A DNA stretch of 64,000 bases from Flavobacterium endophyticum (GCF_003634455.1 NZ_RBLC01000001.1:1375927-1439926), one strand, 5' to 3'; positions 1 to 8,940 are shown, numbered from the stretch's first letter. The notes: generated by a model from the sequence alone, not told the origin. Numbers and translations are program-made.

Positions 1-418
1 TTCCCATCACGGTACGGAGCGTTCCTTTTCCTTTGTGGATGAAAATCATCTCATCGGCATCGGCATTTTTATAGAAATAATCTCGTAATGATTTCTGCGG
101 TGCCGCCAAGCCTATGGTGCAGTCTCTGTTGACAAGCATGGCTTTTCGGCTGTCCAAAAAGTCTTCTTGCGGTTTTAATTCGAAACCTTTAAACAGCAGG
201 GATTTTATATTCTTTCCGATGGCAATTTTTGGCTCTACGGAATAGGACGCCTTGATTTCTTTTACTTGCGTCGGCCTGTGGACATGGTATAGCAGCGACG
301 AATGCCCATGAAAGCCTTCTGTTCCAAAGAGCTGCTCATAGTAGAGCCCGCCGTCTGGCTTTTCAAACTGCGTATGTCGCTTTTGGGGAAAATTGCCCAA
401 TTTATGATATAGTGGCAT
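1..418 (-). CDS. hmgA: Homogentisate 1,2-dioxygenase, N-terminal part (cut by window edge)
   Basis: Only the first 139 codons are present; the gene runs off the left edge. The start is ATG at 418 and the protein begins MPLYHKLGNFPQKRHTQF, followed by PDGGLYYEQLFG and a GFHGHSSLLYH stretch. These are typical of the N-terminal domain of bacterial homogentisate dioxygenase. The enzyme is a cytosolic Fe(II) dioxygenase that opens the homogentisate ring in tyrosine and phenylalanine degradation. The iron-ligand region lies outside the window, so catalytic residues cannot be checked. No other tyrosine-catabolism gene is visible. The identification rests on the recalled family N-terminus. Confidence 0.85.
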   Translation of the reverse strand, partial: MPLYHKLGNFPQKRHTQFEKPDGGLYYEQLFGTEGFHGHSSLLYHVHRPTQVKEIKASYSVEPKIAIGKNIKSLLFKGFELKPQEDFLDSRKAMLVNRDCTIGLAAPQKSLRDYFYKNADADEMIFIHKGKGTLRTVMG

Positions 419-605
419 AATTATTAGATTTATGAAATTATGATTTTAGATTTCTGATAGCAGCATCCAAAAACTCATTCTGGGTTCCTCTTGATGAGGA
501 ACTTCAGATGCGACAATAAATCTTTCCAACTTGTATTCATAGTCACAAATATCGGAAAAATTAATTTTTTCACCTTATTTCTTGTGAAATATTTATAAAA
601 AGGAA
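419..605. other. hmgA leader region with small hairpin
   Basis: This AT-rich stretch lies upstream of hmgA. It contains a perfect 7-bp stem with a 5-nt loop (484-490 with 496-502). It also contains a 20-bp sequence at 438-457 that recurs exactly at 52508-52527. On the minus strand one frame is open for 42 codons between stops (574 down to 449) with no usable start, so I do not call a gene. No perfect TAnnTTTG box was found. Confidence 0.4.
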
Positions 606-645
606 AAAGGCGCTACTGATTGTAAAATTTATCAGCAGCGCCTTT
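606..645 (-). terminator. Rho-independent terminator of the permease gene
   Basis: The two arms 606-620 and 631-645 form a long stem with one internal mismatch and a 10-nt loop. On the minus strand the stem is followed by a T-rich run. It sits 20 nt past the stop of the permease gene at 665, so it most likely ends that transcript. Confidence 0.8.
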
Positions 646-664
646 GTTCTATTTTAACATAAGC

Positions 665-2302
665 CTATCTCCCTTTCTTGTAACTGTACAGATAAATCAA
701 TGCATGAATTGCTGCAAAGATTAATGAGAAATAGAACAAGAAGTTATCATTTATATTCGGATCCATATGGTGGATAATGGCCACTATTACTAGGGCTGCA
801 ACCATTCCTAATCCTGACCCGGCAACTACTTTAAAGCTATCTAGGCTAAAGTTTCCTTTGTTTAGTATACTGTTTTTCATTCCGTAGAACAGATAGAGAT
901 CGAAACCAATCATCATCCAAACGATTAGTCGGATCCATGTATCTAACGGCAAGAATACCATCATGAACAAGCAAACCAACACTCCTGCAATAGGTACAAA
1001 AGGAACTAAAGGCGTTCTGAATGCTCTTGGTGCATCTGGCATTTTTTTACGCATGATCAATACGCCAATACATACAAGAATAAATGCAAATAATGTTCCG
1101 ATACTCGTCATTTCTCCCACGACTCTAGCAGGTACGAAAGCGGCAAAAAGGCTTACGATTACCATAAACAATAAATTGTTTTTTGCTGGCGTTCTGAATT
1201 TTGAATGTACTTCTGAGAATACTTTTGGCATCAATCCGTCTTTACTCATAGAGAAAAACACACGGCTTTGTCCCATAAGCATCACAAGAATTACGGAAGC
1301 GTAGCCTCCTAATATAGCTAGCAGAATTGCATTATTCAGCCAAGGATAGGCTGGCGTTATCATTCCATCTGGCCCAGCTGTCCCCATCGCTTCTACTGCA
1401 ATTGCCACTGGAGCGATTCCGTCTTTTCCAGCAAATGCTTGATAGTTTACGACTCCTGTCATTACGTGTGCAAAAAGAACATACAGGATGGTACAGATAG
1501 CCAAAGACAGCAATATTCCAATCGGCATGTCTCTTTTTGGGTTTTTAGCTTCTTGGGCTGCCGTAGAAACAGCGTCAAAACCAATATAGGCAAAGAACAC
1601 GATAGCTGCTGCCCTGATTATTCCGGAGAAACCAAATTCTCCAAAGGTGCCTGTATTTTTAGGAATATAAGGCGTGTAGTTTTCTGGTCGTATGTATTGC
1701 CATCCAACAGCAATAAAAATCAATACAACACTCACTTTTAACAGTACTATAATTCCGTTTACAAATGCGGATTCTTTAGTGCCTCGAATCAAGATTAGCG
1801 ACATTATCATCACAATCAATACGGCTGGGACGTTTATGATACCTCCTTCAAAAGGCGAAAGCATATAAGCATCATCAATGTGGATTCCATAACCGCTTAA
1901 AAATTTCCCGAGATATCTGGACCAGCTAATCGAAACCGTCGCGGCTCCAACGGCATATTCCAAAACCAAATCCCAACCAATAATCCATGCCACAAATTCG
2001 CCCATTGTTGCGAAAGAATAAGTGTAGGCACTTCCGGCTACTGGTATCATTGAAGAAAATTCTGCATAACACAAACCAGCAAAAACACAACCAAATGCAG
2101 CTACTAAAAAAGAAATAGTAATCGCAGGTCCCGCATTTACTGATGCGGCAAGACCCGTTATTGAAAATAATCCGGCTCCAATAATTGCTCCAATTCCTAA
2201 AGCTACTAATCCCGGAGCGGTTAAGGTTTTCTTTAATCCTTTTTCAGATTCAGATGATTCTTCTAAAAGCTGGGTTAATGATTTTCTTCTCCAAATAGAC
2301 AT
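665..2302 (-). CDS. APC-superfamily amino-acid permease (cationic amino-acid transporter type)
   Basis: This 545-residue inner-membrane transporter has a cytosolic N-terminus of about 25 polar residues and then many hydrophobic segments, at least 12. The first membrane segment carries the APC substrate-binding motif GAIIGAGLF at residues 38-46. A second typical stretch, FFAYIGFDAVSTAAQE, lies mid-protein. Length and motifs fit the CAT/YfnA-like branch, which takes up amino acids by proton symport or exchange. The specific substrate cannot be told from sequence. The gene is monocistronic, with a -7 box at 2333-2340 and a terminator at 606-645. Confidence 0.9.
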   Translation of the reverse strand: MSIWRRKSLTQLLEESSESEKGLKKTLTAPGLVALGIGAIIGAGLFSITGLAASVNAGPAITISFLVAAFGCVFAGLCYAEFSSMIPVAGSAYTYSFATMGEFVAWIIGWDLVLEYAVGAATVSISWSRYLGKFLSGYGIHIDDAYMLSPFEGGIINVPAVLIVMIMSLILIRGTKESAFVNGIIVLLKVSVVLIFIAVGWQYIRPENYTPYIPKNTGTFGEFGFSGIIRAAAIVFFAYIGFDAVSTAAQEAKNPKRDMPIGILLSLAICTILYVLFAHVMTGVVNYQAFAGKDGIAPVAIAVEAMGTAGPDGMITPAYPWLNNAILLAILGGYASVILVMLMGQSRVFFSMSKDGLMPKVFSEVHSKFRTPAKNNLLFMVIVSLFAAFVPARVVGEMTSIGTLFAFILVCIGVLIMRKKMPDAPRAFRTPLVPFVPIAGVLVCLFMMVFLPLDTWIRLIVWMMIGFDLYLFYGMKNSILNKGNFSLDSFKVVAGSGLGMVAALVIVAIIHHMDPNINDNFLFYFSLIFAAIHALIYLYSYKKGR

Positions 2303-2332
2303 AAATTGATTATTTAAGTGTTTAGTGGTTCC

Positions 2333-2340
2333 AAATATAG
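2333..2340 (-). promoter_or_regulatory. -7 promoter box of the permease gene
   Basis: The minus strand reads TATATTTG, a perfect match to the Bacteroidota -7 consensus TAnnTTTG. It lies 31 nt upstream of the permease ATG at 2302. No good TTG -33 element is seen at the right spacing. Confidence 0.5.
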
Positions 2341-2399
2341 TTTTTTTATGGAATAATTAACACATAAATAATCGTATATATTTTTTTAGGATGAATTCC

Positions 2400-4607
2400 T
2401 TAAAACCAGAATCCTACGCTGAACCAGGTATGATGGTCTCTTGTTTCGGGCGACCAGGAGTGCTTGATTTCTACGGGTCCGATGATTGTTTCTAGGCCGT
2501 AGCCAAAAGAATATCCGGAATAGGCCGGACGTTCGATCCATTCGTCGCTATCAAAAATCTTGCTTCCGATGTTGGCATAGTTTGCCATGAAGTTCAAGTG
2601 GTTTTTTCGAAATATTTCATAATCTACGCCTACGGCTCCTTTGATGTAGCTGTTTCCGGAAAGGCTTACGAAGTCATAACCGTAAAAATGCCTGAAGTTA
2701 TTGATCATGTTATAACCGTAGCCTCCTAATACGAAATCAAAAAACGGAACAGTCTGTTCGCCGACAGTAAAACCGGCTTCTGACTGAAGGTTTAACGTAA
2801 ACTTGTTGAAGAAAGTCTTAGAAAAGGCCATTTCTCCTTTAAGGATGCTGAAATTCTGGTATTCTTTGGTATAATCGGAAGAATACAGGAAAGTCTGGAA
2901 GTCACCGCAGAACAGGAATCCGTTTTTTGGGAAGTATTTCTTATCAAACGAATCGTATTTTACATAGGCAATAAGGCTTACATAATCGCTGTCTTCTAAG
3001 ATAGGATCGGTCGTTTCAAATGTTTTGGTCTTGATCTTTAAATGCTTGTATTCTGCACCTCCGCCGATCAGGAATTTTTGGGCGAAAACGGTCTGGAAAT
3101 AGACCTGATTCGAAAAGTCGGAGTAATCAATATTGATGGAACTCAGTCCGAATAGGTTGAGCAGCTCTCCATTGTTGAAATCCGTGAGGACATTCCGGTT
3201 GAAGGTATTGTATCTGGATTTGATCCCGAAACTCCAATAGAAGCCATTATCGATATAATAGTCTAAATAGTACCTGAAATTGTCTCCTAGTCCGGCATCG
3301 ACCGAAATGATATCGTTCTTGAACAACAGCTTTTTCTGGGTCAGGTTCAGCAAAATGGCGCTTTTGTAAAGGCCGTCATAATGCAATCCGAATTTTAAGT
3401 AGGTCTTGATCGGGTTTTCTACCAGCGTCATGGTCAAGACATCATTTCCTGAGGCAGACTTTGAAAACGAGTAGCCTATGCCGCTAAAGTTCTGGGTCGC
3501 GCTGAGGGTATTGATTCCTTTGTCCAAATCTGCATAGCTGATCTTGGTTCCGGCTTTGAACCCGAGCTTTCCAAGGACATAGGTACGGGTAAAATTTTCA
3601 AGCTGGGGCGTCTTGATTTCGCTGACTTGAAGGCTGTCGCTCTGCACGATGACCTTGTGCTTGGTGACAGGATTCTCCTTGTCGCCTATTTTTTCGAGCT
3701 GGTCGATTACTTTTCGTGCGGCATCTTCTCCTGTCTTTATGATCTGTACTCCTTGGGAGAAAGAAATTACACTGAATCCTTTAATATCTGGCTTTATGTA
3801 GATGTCGGTGGCTTTTTTCTTGCGGTCCATTTTCTGGATCATCTGCATGTTGGAAATCTGCACCAGAATTTTCGTGGCATCGGTCAACGCATCTCTGTCT
3901 TTTAGATCGTCTTGTACATCAACTCCAATGATGATATCGGCGCCTAGGTTTTTTACTTCGAGGATGGGATAGTTGTTCGTCACGCCTCCGTCTACCAGTA
4001 ATTTTCCGTCAATTTCAACAGGCATGTATAAGGATGGCAAGGCTGCGCTGGCAATCATGGCTTGCGGCAGCGATCCTTTGTTTAGGAGTACTTGCTGGCC
4101 GGTCTCAATATCGGTAGCAATACATAAAAATGGAATCGGCAGCTGATTAAAATCACGAATGTGCCTTACATTATGCGTCAGCTTGTTCAGCATATTGAAG
4201 TTGTAAAGTCCTTTTGACAGGGCTCTTGGGATGCCAATCTTCATCTTCTTGAAGGGCAATGTCAGGGCATAGAGCTCGTCGTTTCTTTTTTCGTAAAAGT
4301 TTTTGGACGATCTTGGGATATAATCTTGGATCAGGGCATCGTAATCTGTCGTCTTGAAAATAGAGTCAATTTGTGCGGCGCTGTATCCCGAAGCATAGAG
4401 TCCGCCAATGATGGCACCCATGCTTGTTCCTCCAATATAGGAAATCTCTACGCCGGCTTCTTCTAATACTTTCAGAACGCCGATGTGGGCCAGTCCTTTT
4501 GCTCCTCCTCCACTCAAAACCAATCCTACTTTTGGCTTTTTCTGTTCTTGTGAAAACACAACCGATACAGAAAATAGCAACAAGAGGATAAGAGCTATTT
4601 TTTTCAT
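2400..4607 (-). CDS. Patatin-like phospholipase with C-terminal outer-membrane barrel
   Basis: I place the start at 4607, where a Sec signal peptide begins (MKKIALILLLLFSVSVVFSQ); this gives 735 residues. The patatin domain follows, with an oxyanion GGGAKG at 33-38, the nucleophile Ser62 in GTSMG and the partner Asp206 in DGG. It is the serine-aspartate dyad of patatin lipid acyl hydrolases. After a linker with POTRA-like character (about 330-400), the last 330 residues are rich in alternating aromatic strands. They resemble an Omp85-type 16-strand barrel ending in Phe. This is the PlpD-like architecture (type Vd secretion). The gene starts 10 nt after uvrC stops, so the two are probably cotranscribed. 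The lipid substrate is unknown. Confidence 0.88.
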   Translation of the reverse strand: MKKIALILLLLFSVSVVFSQEQKKPKVGLVLSGGGAKGLAHIGVLKVLEEAGVEISYIGGTSMGAIIGGLYASGYSAAQIDSIFKTTDYDALIQDYIPRSSKNFYEKRNDELYALTLPFKKMKIGIPRALSKGLYNFNMLNKLTHNVRHIRDFNQLPIPFLCIATDIETGQQVLLNKGSLPQAMIASAALPSLYMPVEIDGKLLVDGGVTNNYPILEVKNLGADIIIGVDVQDDLKDRDALTDATKILVQISNMQMIQKMDRKKKATDIYIKPDIKGFSVISFSQGVQIIKTGEDAARKVIDQLEKIGDKENPVTKHKVIVQSDSLQVSEIKTPQLENFTRTYVLGKLGFKAGTKISYADLDKGINTLSATQNFSGIGYSFSKSASGNDVLTMTLVENPIKTYLKFGLHYDGLYKSAILLNLTQKKLLFKNDIISVDAGLGDNFRYYLDYYIDNGFYWSFGIKSRYNTFNRNVLTDFNNGELLNLFGLSSINIDYSDFSNQVYFQTVFAQKFLIGGGAEYKHLKIKTKTFETTDPILEDSDYVSLIAYVKYDSFDKKYFPKNGFLFCGDFQTFLYSSDYTKEYQNFSILKGEMAFSKTFFNKFTLNLQSEAGFTVGEQTVPFFDFVLGGYGYNMINNFRHFYGYDFVSLSGNSYIKGAVGVDYEIFRKNHLNFMANYANIGSKIFDSDEWIERPAYSGYSFGYGLETIIGPVEIKHSWSPETRDHHTWFSVGFWF

Positions 4608-4617
4608 AGAGAAAGGA

Positions 4618-6411
4618 TTACTTTGTGGAATTGTAAAAGTCGGCAATTTTTTTGGCTTTTGAAATACCTACAACGTCAGAAATTTCTTTTTCTGTTGCCT
4701 GCGACAATCTTTTAACAGATTTGAAGTGTTTTATAAGGGCAATCATGGTCTTTTCTCCAATTCCGGGGATGGTTTCTACCGAAGTCTTTAGGGCACCTTT
4801 GCTTCGTTTGTCTCGATGGTGGGTTATCCCAAAACGGTGTGCCTCATTCCGAAGCTGCTGAATTACCTTAAGGGTTTCTGATTTCTTGTCTAGATACAAC
4901 GGAATGGAATCGCCAGGATAAAATAATTCTTCCAAGCGTTTCGCGATGCCAATGATGGCTATTTTCCCTCTCAGGTCTAATTCTTCTAGGCTTTTTAGGG
5001 CAGATGATAGCTGTCCTTTGCCTCCGTCGATGATAATTAATTGGGGCAGCGGCTGCTCTTCGTCTAGGAGTCTTTTGTAGCGCCGGTATACGACTTCTTC
5101 CATCGAGGCAAAATCGTTCGGCCCTTCGACGGTCTTGATGTTGAAATGGCGGTAGTCTTTTTTGCTTGGCTTGCCGTCTTTAAAAACGACACAGGCGGCC
5201 ACGGGATTGGTTCCTTGGATGTTGGAGTTGTCAAAGCATTCGATATGCCTTGGCTCGACAGAAAGACGCAGGTCTTTTTTCATCTGCGCCATGATTCGGT
5301 TGGTATGCCTGTCCGGATCTACGATCTGCAGCTGTTTCAGCTGGTCCATACGATAGAATTTTGCGTTTCGGATAGAGAGTTCCAAGATCTGCTTTTTGTC
5401 TCCTAATTGGGGCACGGTTACTTTTACATTTTCGCCCATGTCGATCTCAAAAGGGACAATTATTTCTTTGGACAGCAATTTGAACCGTTCTCGTAGTTCT
5501 ACTACGGCCAGCTCTAGCAATTCTTCGTCGGATTCGTCGAGCTTCTTTTTCATTTCCAGCGTGTGCGAGCGGATGATCGCGCCATGTGAGATCTGAAGAA
5601 AATTGACATAGGCCATGCTTTCGTCTGAAACGATAGAAAACACGTCTACATTGGAGATTCTTGGGTTGACGATTGTCGAACGCGATTGGTAGTTTTCCAG
5701 CGTCTCGATCTTGTCTTTTATCTTTTGGGCTTCTTCGAATTTCATTTCGGAAGCAAGGTTTTTCATCAGCGTCTTGAAATCTTTGAGACTTTCCTTGAAA
5801 TTTCCTTTGAGTATCTCGCGGATGGCGTCGACGTTTTTTTGGTATTCTTCTAAAGATTGGTGGCCTTCGCAGGGACCCTTGCAGTTGCCGATATGGTATT
5901 CTAGGCAGACTTTGTATTTGCCAGAATTGATATTTTCTCGCGACAGGTCATAGTTGCAGGTGCGCAGCGGGTATAATTCTTTGATTAGGTCCAATAGCGT
6001 ATGTACGGTCTTGAAGCTGGTATAAGGCCCGAAGTATTCGGAACCGTCCTTGACCATATTTCTTGTGGTAAAGATTCTGGAAAACGGCTCTTTTTTGATG
6101 CAGATCCAAGGATAGGTCTTGTCGTCTTTCAGCAGGACATTGTATCGGGGCTGGAGCTTTTTTATGAGGTTGTTTTCCAAAAGCAGGGCATCGGTTTCTG
6201 TAGGAACTACGATGTGCCTGATGGAAACGATCTTGCGAACCAAGACGTTGGTCTTGCCATTGTCGTGCAGCTTGTTGAAATAGGACGAAACGCGCTTGCG
6301 CAGGTTTTTTGCTTTCCCGACATACAGGATCTTGTCTTCCTTGTCATAATACTGATACACGCCCGGGCCGTCGGGCAATGTCTGGATCTGTAGTTCTAAA
6401 GGAGTTCGCAT
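4618..6411 (-). CDS. uvrC: Excinuclease ABC subunit C
   Basis: This 597-residue protein is the dual-incision nuclease of nucleotide excision repair, which acts with UvrA and UvrB. It opens with a GIY-YIG nuclease domain (GVYQYYDKEDKILYVGKAKN, about residues 17-36). A UVR motif that binds UvrB follows (around 205-245). The RNase H-like second nuclease domain lies in the C-terminal half, with an ECFDNSNIQG stretch. Tandem helix-hairpin-helix motifs end the protein (VETIPGIGEKT onward). Length is normal. A strong promoter lies directly against the start codon, so the mRNA may have almost no leader. The patatin gene follows after 10 nt. Confidence 0.96.
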   Translation of the reverse strand: MRTPLELQIQTLPDGPGVYQYYDKEDKILYVGKAKNLRKRVSSYFNKLHDNGKTNVLVRKIVSIRHIVVPTETDALLLENNLIKKLQPRYNVLLKDDKTYPWICIKKEPFSRIFTTRNMVKDGSEYFGPYTSFKTVHTLLDLIKELYPLRTCNYDLSRENINSGKYKVCLEYHIGNCKGPCEGHQSLEEYQKNVDAIREILKGNFKESLKDFKTLMKNLASEMKFEEAQKIKDKIETLENYQSRSTIVNPRISNVDVFSIVSDESMAYVNFLQISHGAIIRSHTLEMKKKLDESDEELLELAVVELRERFKLLSKEIIVPFEIDMGENVKVTVPQLGDKKQILELSIRNAKFYRMDQLKQLQIVDPDRHTNRIMAQMKKDLRLSVEPRHIECFDNSNIQGTNPVAACVVFKDGKPSKKDYRHFNIKTVEGPNDFASMEEVVYRRYKRLLDEEQPLPQLIIIDGGKGQLSSALKSLEELDLRGKIAIIGIAKRLEELFYPGDSIPLYLDKKSETLKVIQQLRNEAHRFGITHHRDKRSKGALKTSVETIPGIGEKTMIALIKHFKSVKRLSQATEKEISDVVGISKAKKIADFYNSTK

Positions 6412-6415
6412 CTGA

Positions 6416-6446
6416 CAAAGTTAGTTTCAAAAATTCCGAATTGCAA
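6416..6446 (-). promoter_or_regulatory. uvrC promoter (-33 and -7 boxes)
   Basis: On the minus strand TTG (6444-6446) is followed after 20 nt by TAACTTTG (6416-6423). This fits the Bacteroidota TTG-N19/20-TAnnTTTG promoter. The -7 box ends only 4 nt before the uvrC ATG (6411-6409), so the transcript should start at or very near the start codon. Confidence 0.65.
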
Positions 6447-6532
6447 GTGCCTGATTTCAATTTTAAATGGTTTTGGCAAATATTTAGCGTTCTCAATCTC
6501 AATTTTTATACATTTATATTTTTAAACAAAAC

Positions 6533-7507
6533 ATGGCGCTACCTACTTATAAAAATCTCACCATCTTGGGCGAGACGATCCTGCCGGGCGAGAGCCGGAC
6601 CTTGAATATGGAGATTGCAAAGCTCCATACGATGACCAAACTAAAGATTCCGATTATCATAGAGCGTTCTGAAATCGACGGACCTACGGTCTTGTTTTCT
6701 GCGGGATTGCACGGCGATGAAATCAACGGCATCGAGATCGTAAGACGGCTGATCGTGCAGAAGATCAACCGACCGAAAATAGGGACTATCATCTGCATTC
6801 CGGTCATCAATGTTTTTGGCTTCTTGAACAAGACGCGCGAATTTCCGGACGGGCGCGATATGAACCGGGTCTTTCCGGGCAGCAAAAATGGTTCTCTGGC
6901 CAGCCGCTTTGCCTATTCTCTTTTAAAGGAAATTATTCCGAATGTGGATTATTGTATTGATTTTCATGCGGGCGGAGCCAGCCGCTTTAATGCACCGCAG
7001 ATACGGATCGTGCCGAATAATACTGAGTTAAAAGCACTGGCTAACGTGTTTCATGCACCGTTTGGGTTGTATTCCAAAAATATTACGGGTTCTTTCCGCA
7101 ATTCTTGTGACCGACTGGGTGTCAAGATGCTGTTGTTTGAGGGCGGAAAATCGCTGGATATCAACGAGTCTATTACACAGGAAGGTATCGAAGGCACCAA
7201 ACGTTTCTTGGATCATTTCGGGATGCTGAACCCAAAGCGAAGGGCATCGATTGCGGACAGGAAGACTATTTATATCGAGAAGTCGGCTTGGGTACGTGCC
7301 AAGGCTTCGGGGCTGTTTCATGGGCTGACCGCTGTAGGAACGCAGGTCGAAAAGGGACAGGTACTGGCTACCATTTCGGATCCGTACGGCAAGGTGGAAT
7401 ATAAGGTAAAGGCACCTAATGCCGGCCATATCATCAATGTGAATGATGCGCCTATCGTTTATCAGGGGGATGCTATTTTTCATATCACGACGGCTTTAGA
7501 ACCGTAA
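6533..7507 (+). CDS. Succinylglutamate desuccinylase/aspartoacylase-family (M14-like) zinc hydrolase
   Basis: This 324-residue cytosolic enzyme has the zinc-site pattern of the AstE/AspA branch of M14 carboxypeptidase-like hydrolases: HGDE with His60 and Glu63, then His145 in DFHAGG. The C-terminal 80 residues form a small beta domain that starts KASGLFHGL and is common in this family. Members remove acyl groups from N-acyl amino acids or related amides; the real substrate is not predictable here. The gene is divergent from uvrC, and the 5-FTHF cyclo-ligase gene follows within 30 nt, so they may share a transcript. Confidence 0.85.
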   Translation: MALPTYKNLTILGETILPGESRTLNMEIAKLHTMTKLKIPIIIERSEIDGPTVLFSAGLHGDEINGIEIVRRLIVQKINRPKIGTIICIPVINVFGFLNKTREFPDGRDMNRVFPGSKNGSLASRFAYSLLKEIIPNVDYCIDFHAGGASRFNAPQIRIVPNNTELKALANVFHAPFGLYSKNITGSFRNSCDRLGVKMLLFEGGKSLDINESITQEGIEGTKRFLDHFGMLNPKRRASIADRKTIYIEKSAWVRAKASGLFHGLTAVGTQVEKGQVLATISDPYGKVEYKVKAPNAGHIINVNDAPIVYQGDAIFHITTALEP

Positions 7508-7536
7508 GCTTGCAGAATATTTTAGAACCATCCAAA

Positions 7537-8112
7537 ATGCAAAAAAAAGAACTACGCTTAAAATACAGGGCCTTGCGGGCTGCTCTTTCTCCCGAAGAAA
7601 TCGAAGAAAGGAGCCTTACTATTGCCAACCAGCTTGTCCGATTGGATATTTGGGACAAATTGTACTACCATATTTTTCTTCCGATTAGCGAACATAAGGA
7701 AGTAGATACAGAATTCTTACTTCAGGTATTGGCTGGAAAAGATAAAGAGATTGTCGTTTCTAAATCGGATTTCGAGACGCGAAAAATGACGCATTTCTTA
7801 TTGACCGACAATACCAAATTTCGAAAAAACGAGTATAACATTCCTGAGCCAGTGGACGGAATCGAAGTGCCTACTGCCAAAATCGATGTAGTGTTTGTAC
7901 CGCTTTTGGCGTTTGATCAAAAAGGGCATCGGGCGGGCTATGGTAAAGGGTTTTATGATCTTTTCTTATCGGAATGCAAAGAAGACGTACTGAAAATCGG
8001 GCTTTCTTTTTTTGAGGCTGAAGCCGCTATAACGGATGTTTTTGAAAACGACGTAGCGCTGGATTTTTGCGTGACTCCGAATACCGTCTACCGATTCAAA
8101 AAAAAGGCGTAA
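7537..8112 (+). CDS. 5-formyltetrahydrofolate cyclo-ligase
   Basis: The enzyme converts 5-formyl-THF to 5,10-methenyl-THF using ATP and so returns a storage folate to one-carbon metabolism. I use the ATG at 7537 (MQKKELRLKYRALR, 191 residues), which matches the basic family N-terminus; a TTG 27 nt upstream is possible. The signature GYGKGFYDLFL near the C-terminus binds ATP and Mg, and the preceding VVFVPLLAFD is also typical. It follows the M14-like hydrolase by 29 nt and precedes a small lipoprotein gene by 16 nt, which suggests a three-gene transcript. Confidence 0.93.
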   Translation: MQKKELRLKYRALRAALSPEEIEERSLTIANQLVRLDIWDKLYYHIFLPISEHKEVDTEFLLQVLAGKDKEIVVSKSDFETRKMTHFLLTDNTKFRKNEYNIPEPVDGIEVPTAKIDVVFVPLLAFDQKGHRAGYGKGFYDLFLSECKEDVLKIGLSFFEAEAAITDVFENDVALDFCVTPNTVYRFKKKA

Positions 8113-8128
8113 CTTTAGAATAAAAAAA

Positions 8129-8320
8129 ATGAAAACTCCTTTTAGATTATCCATCGGATTGCTTTTGCTTTGTTTTGCTTTTTCCGTTTCTGGATGCAGC
8201 GCCAGTATCGGCACCGGAACTTCAAGCAGATCGAGCAAAGCGAAACCGTTACCTCCAGGGCAGGCCAAAAAAGTGACAGGAGAAAAGAGTGCTAAAAAAT
8301 ATGCTCCGGGACAGAATTAA
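8129..8320 (+). CDS. Small lipoprotein with PPGQAKK motif
   Basis: This 63-residue protein has a lipoprotein signal peptide (hydrophobic core followed by VSGC, Cys23 as the lipidation site). The short Ser/Lys-rich mature part contains PPGQAKK and YAPGQ. Similar tiny proteins with this pair of motifs occur in Flavobacteriaceae and are sometimes mislabelled as quinol oxidase subunits; I know of no proven function. Its stop codon overlaps the stop of the convergent lspA gene by 4 nt. Confidence 0.7.
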   Translation: MKTPFRLSIGLLLLCFAFSVSGCSASIGTGTSSRSSKAKPLPPGQAKKVTGEKSAKKYAPGQN

Positions 8321-8940
8321 GCTAGTTCTGAATGTTTTCTTGAGCCTGAAAAGGCTTTTTTGTTGAACACAATCAATATTCCGACGCCTGTAGAGATGGC
8401 CATGTCGGCAATGTTGAATATGGCATTAAAAAAAGTAAAGTGCTGTCCTCCCCAGATTGGCAGCCATTTTGGCAAATTGCCTTCCCAGATCGGGAAATAG
8501 AGCATGTCAACTACTTTTCCGTGAAACCAAGTGCCGTACGGCTGGTCGGAAAAGAGCGTTGCGGTCTGGCCATGGCTATGGTCAAAAATCACTCCGTAAA
8601 AAACAGAATCGATAATGTTGCCAAAGGCGCCTGCCAAGATGAGCGCTATGGCTACAATCAGGTATCTTGAGCTTTCTTTTTTTACTGAATCCCACAACCA
8701 CCAGCCAATTCCTGTTACGGCTACGAGCCTAAAAAGCGTCAGTATCAGTTTTCCGTAATCGCCGGGAATCTGGGTTCCCCATGCCATTCCTTCGTTTTCG
8801 ATCAGTAGGATCTTAAACCAGCTGGCTACGTTGATCTGTCCATCTTCGCCGTATATAAAGTTGGTCTTGATGTATATTTTTGAGATCTGGTCAACGATAA
8901 GAATTAGGATAACTAATAAATATGCTTTCTTTAATGACAT
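8317..8940 (-). CDS. lspA: Lipoprotein signal peptidase (signal peptidase II)
   Basis: This inner-membrane aspartyl protease cuts the signal peptide off diacylated prolipoproteins. I start it at 8940 (MSLKKAYLLVILILIVDQIS, 207 residues) because a -7 box at 8959-8966 overlaps the longer N-terminus. The catalytic pair is Asp111 in GNIIDS and Asp179 in FNIADM. The 68-residue spacing is much longer than the roughly 20 residues of Proteobacterial LspA. An extra periplasmic stretch (about 117-165) rich in aromatic and Gly residues fills it. The gene converges on the small lipoprotein gene, a plausible substrate. Confidence 0.93.
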   Translation of the reverse strand: MSLKKAYLLVILILIVDQISKIYIKTNFIYGEDGQINVASWFKILLIENEGMAWGTQIPGDYGKLILTLFRLVAVTGIGWWLWDSVKKESSRYLIVAIALILAGAFGNIIDSVFYGVIFDHSHGQTATLFSDQPYGTWFHGKVVDMLYFPIWEGNLPKWLPIWGGQHFTFFNAIFNIADMAISTGVGILIVFNKKAFSGSRKHSELA

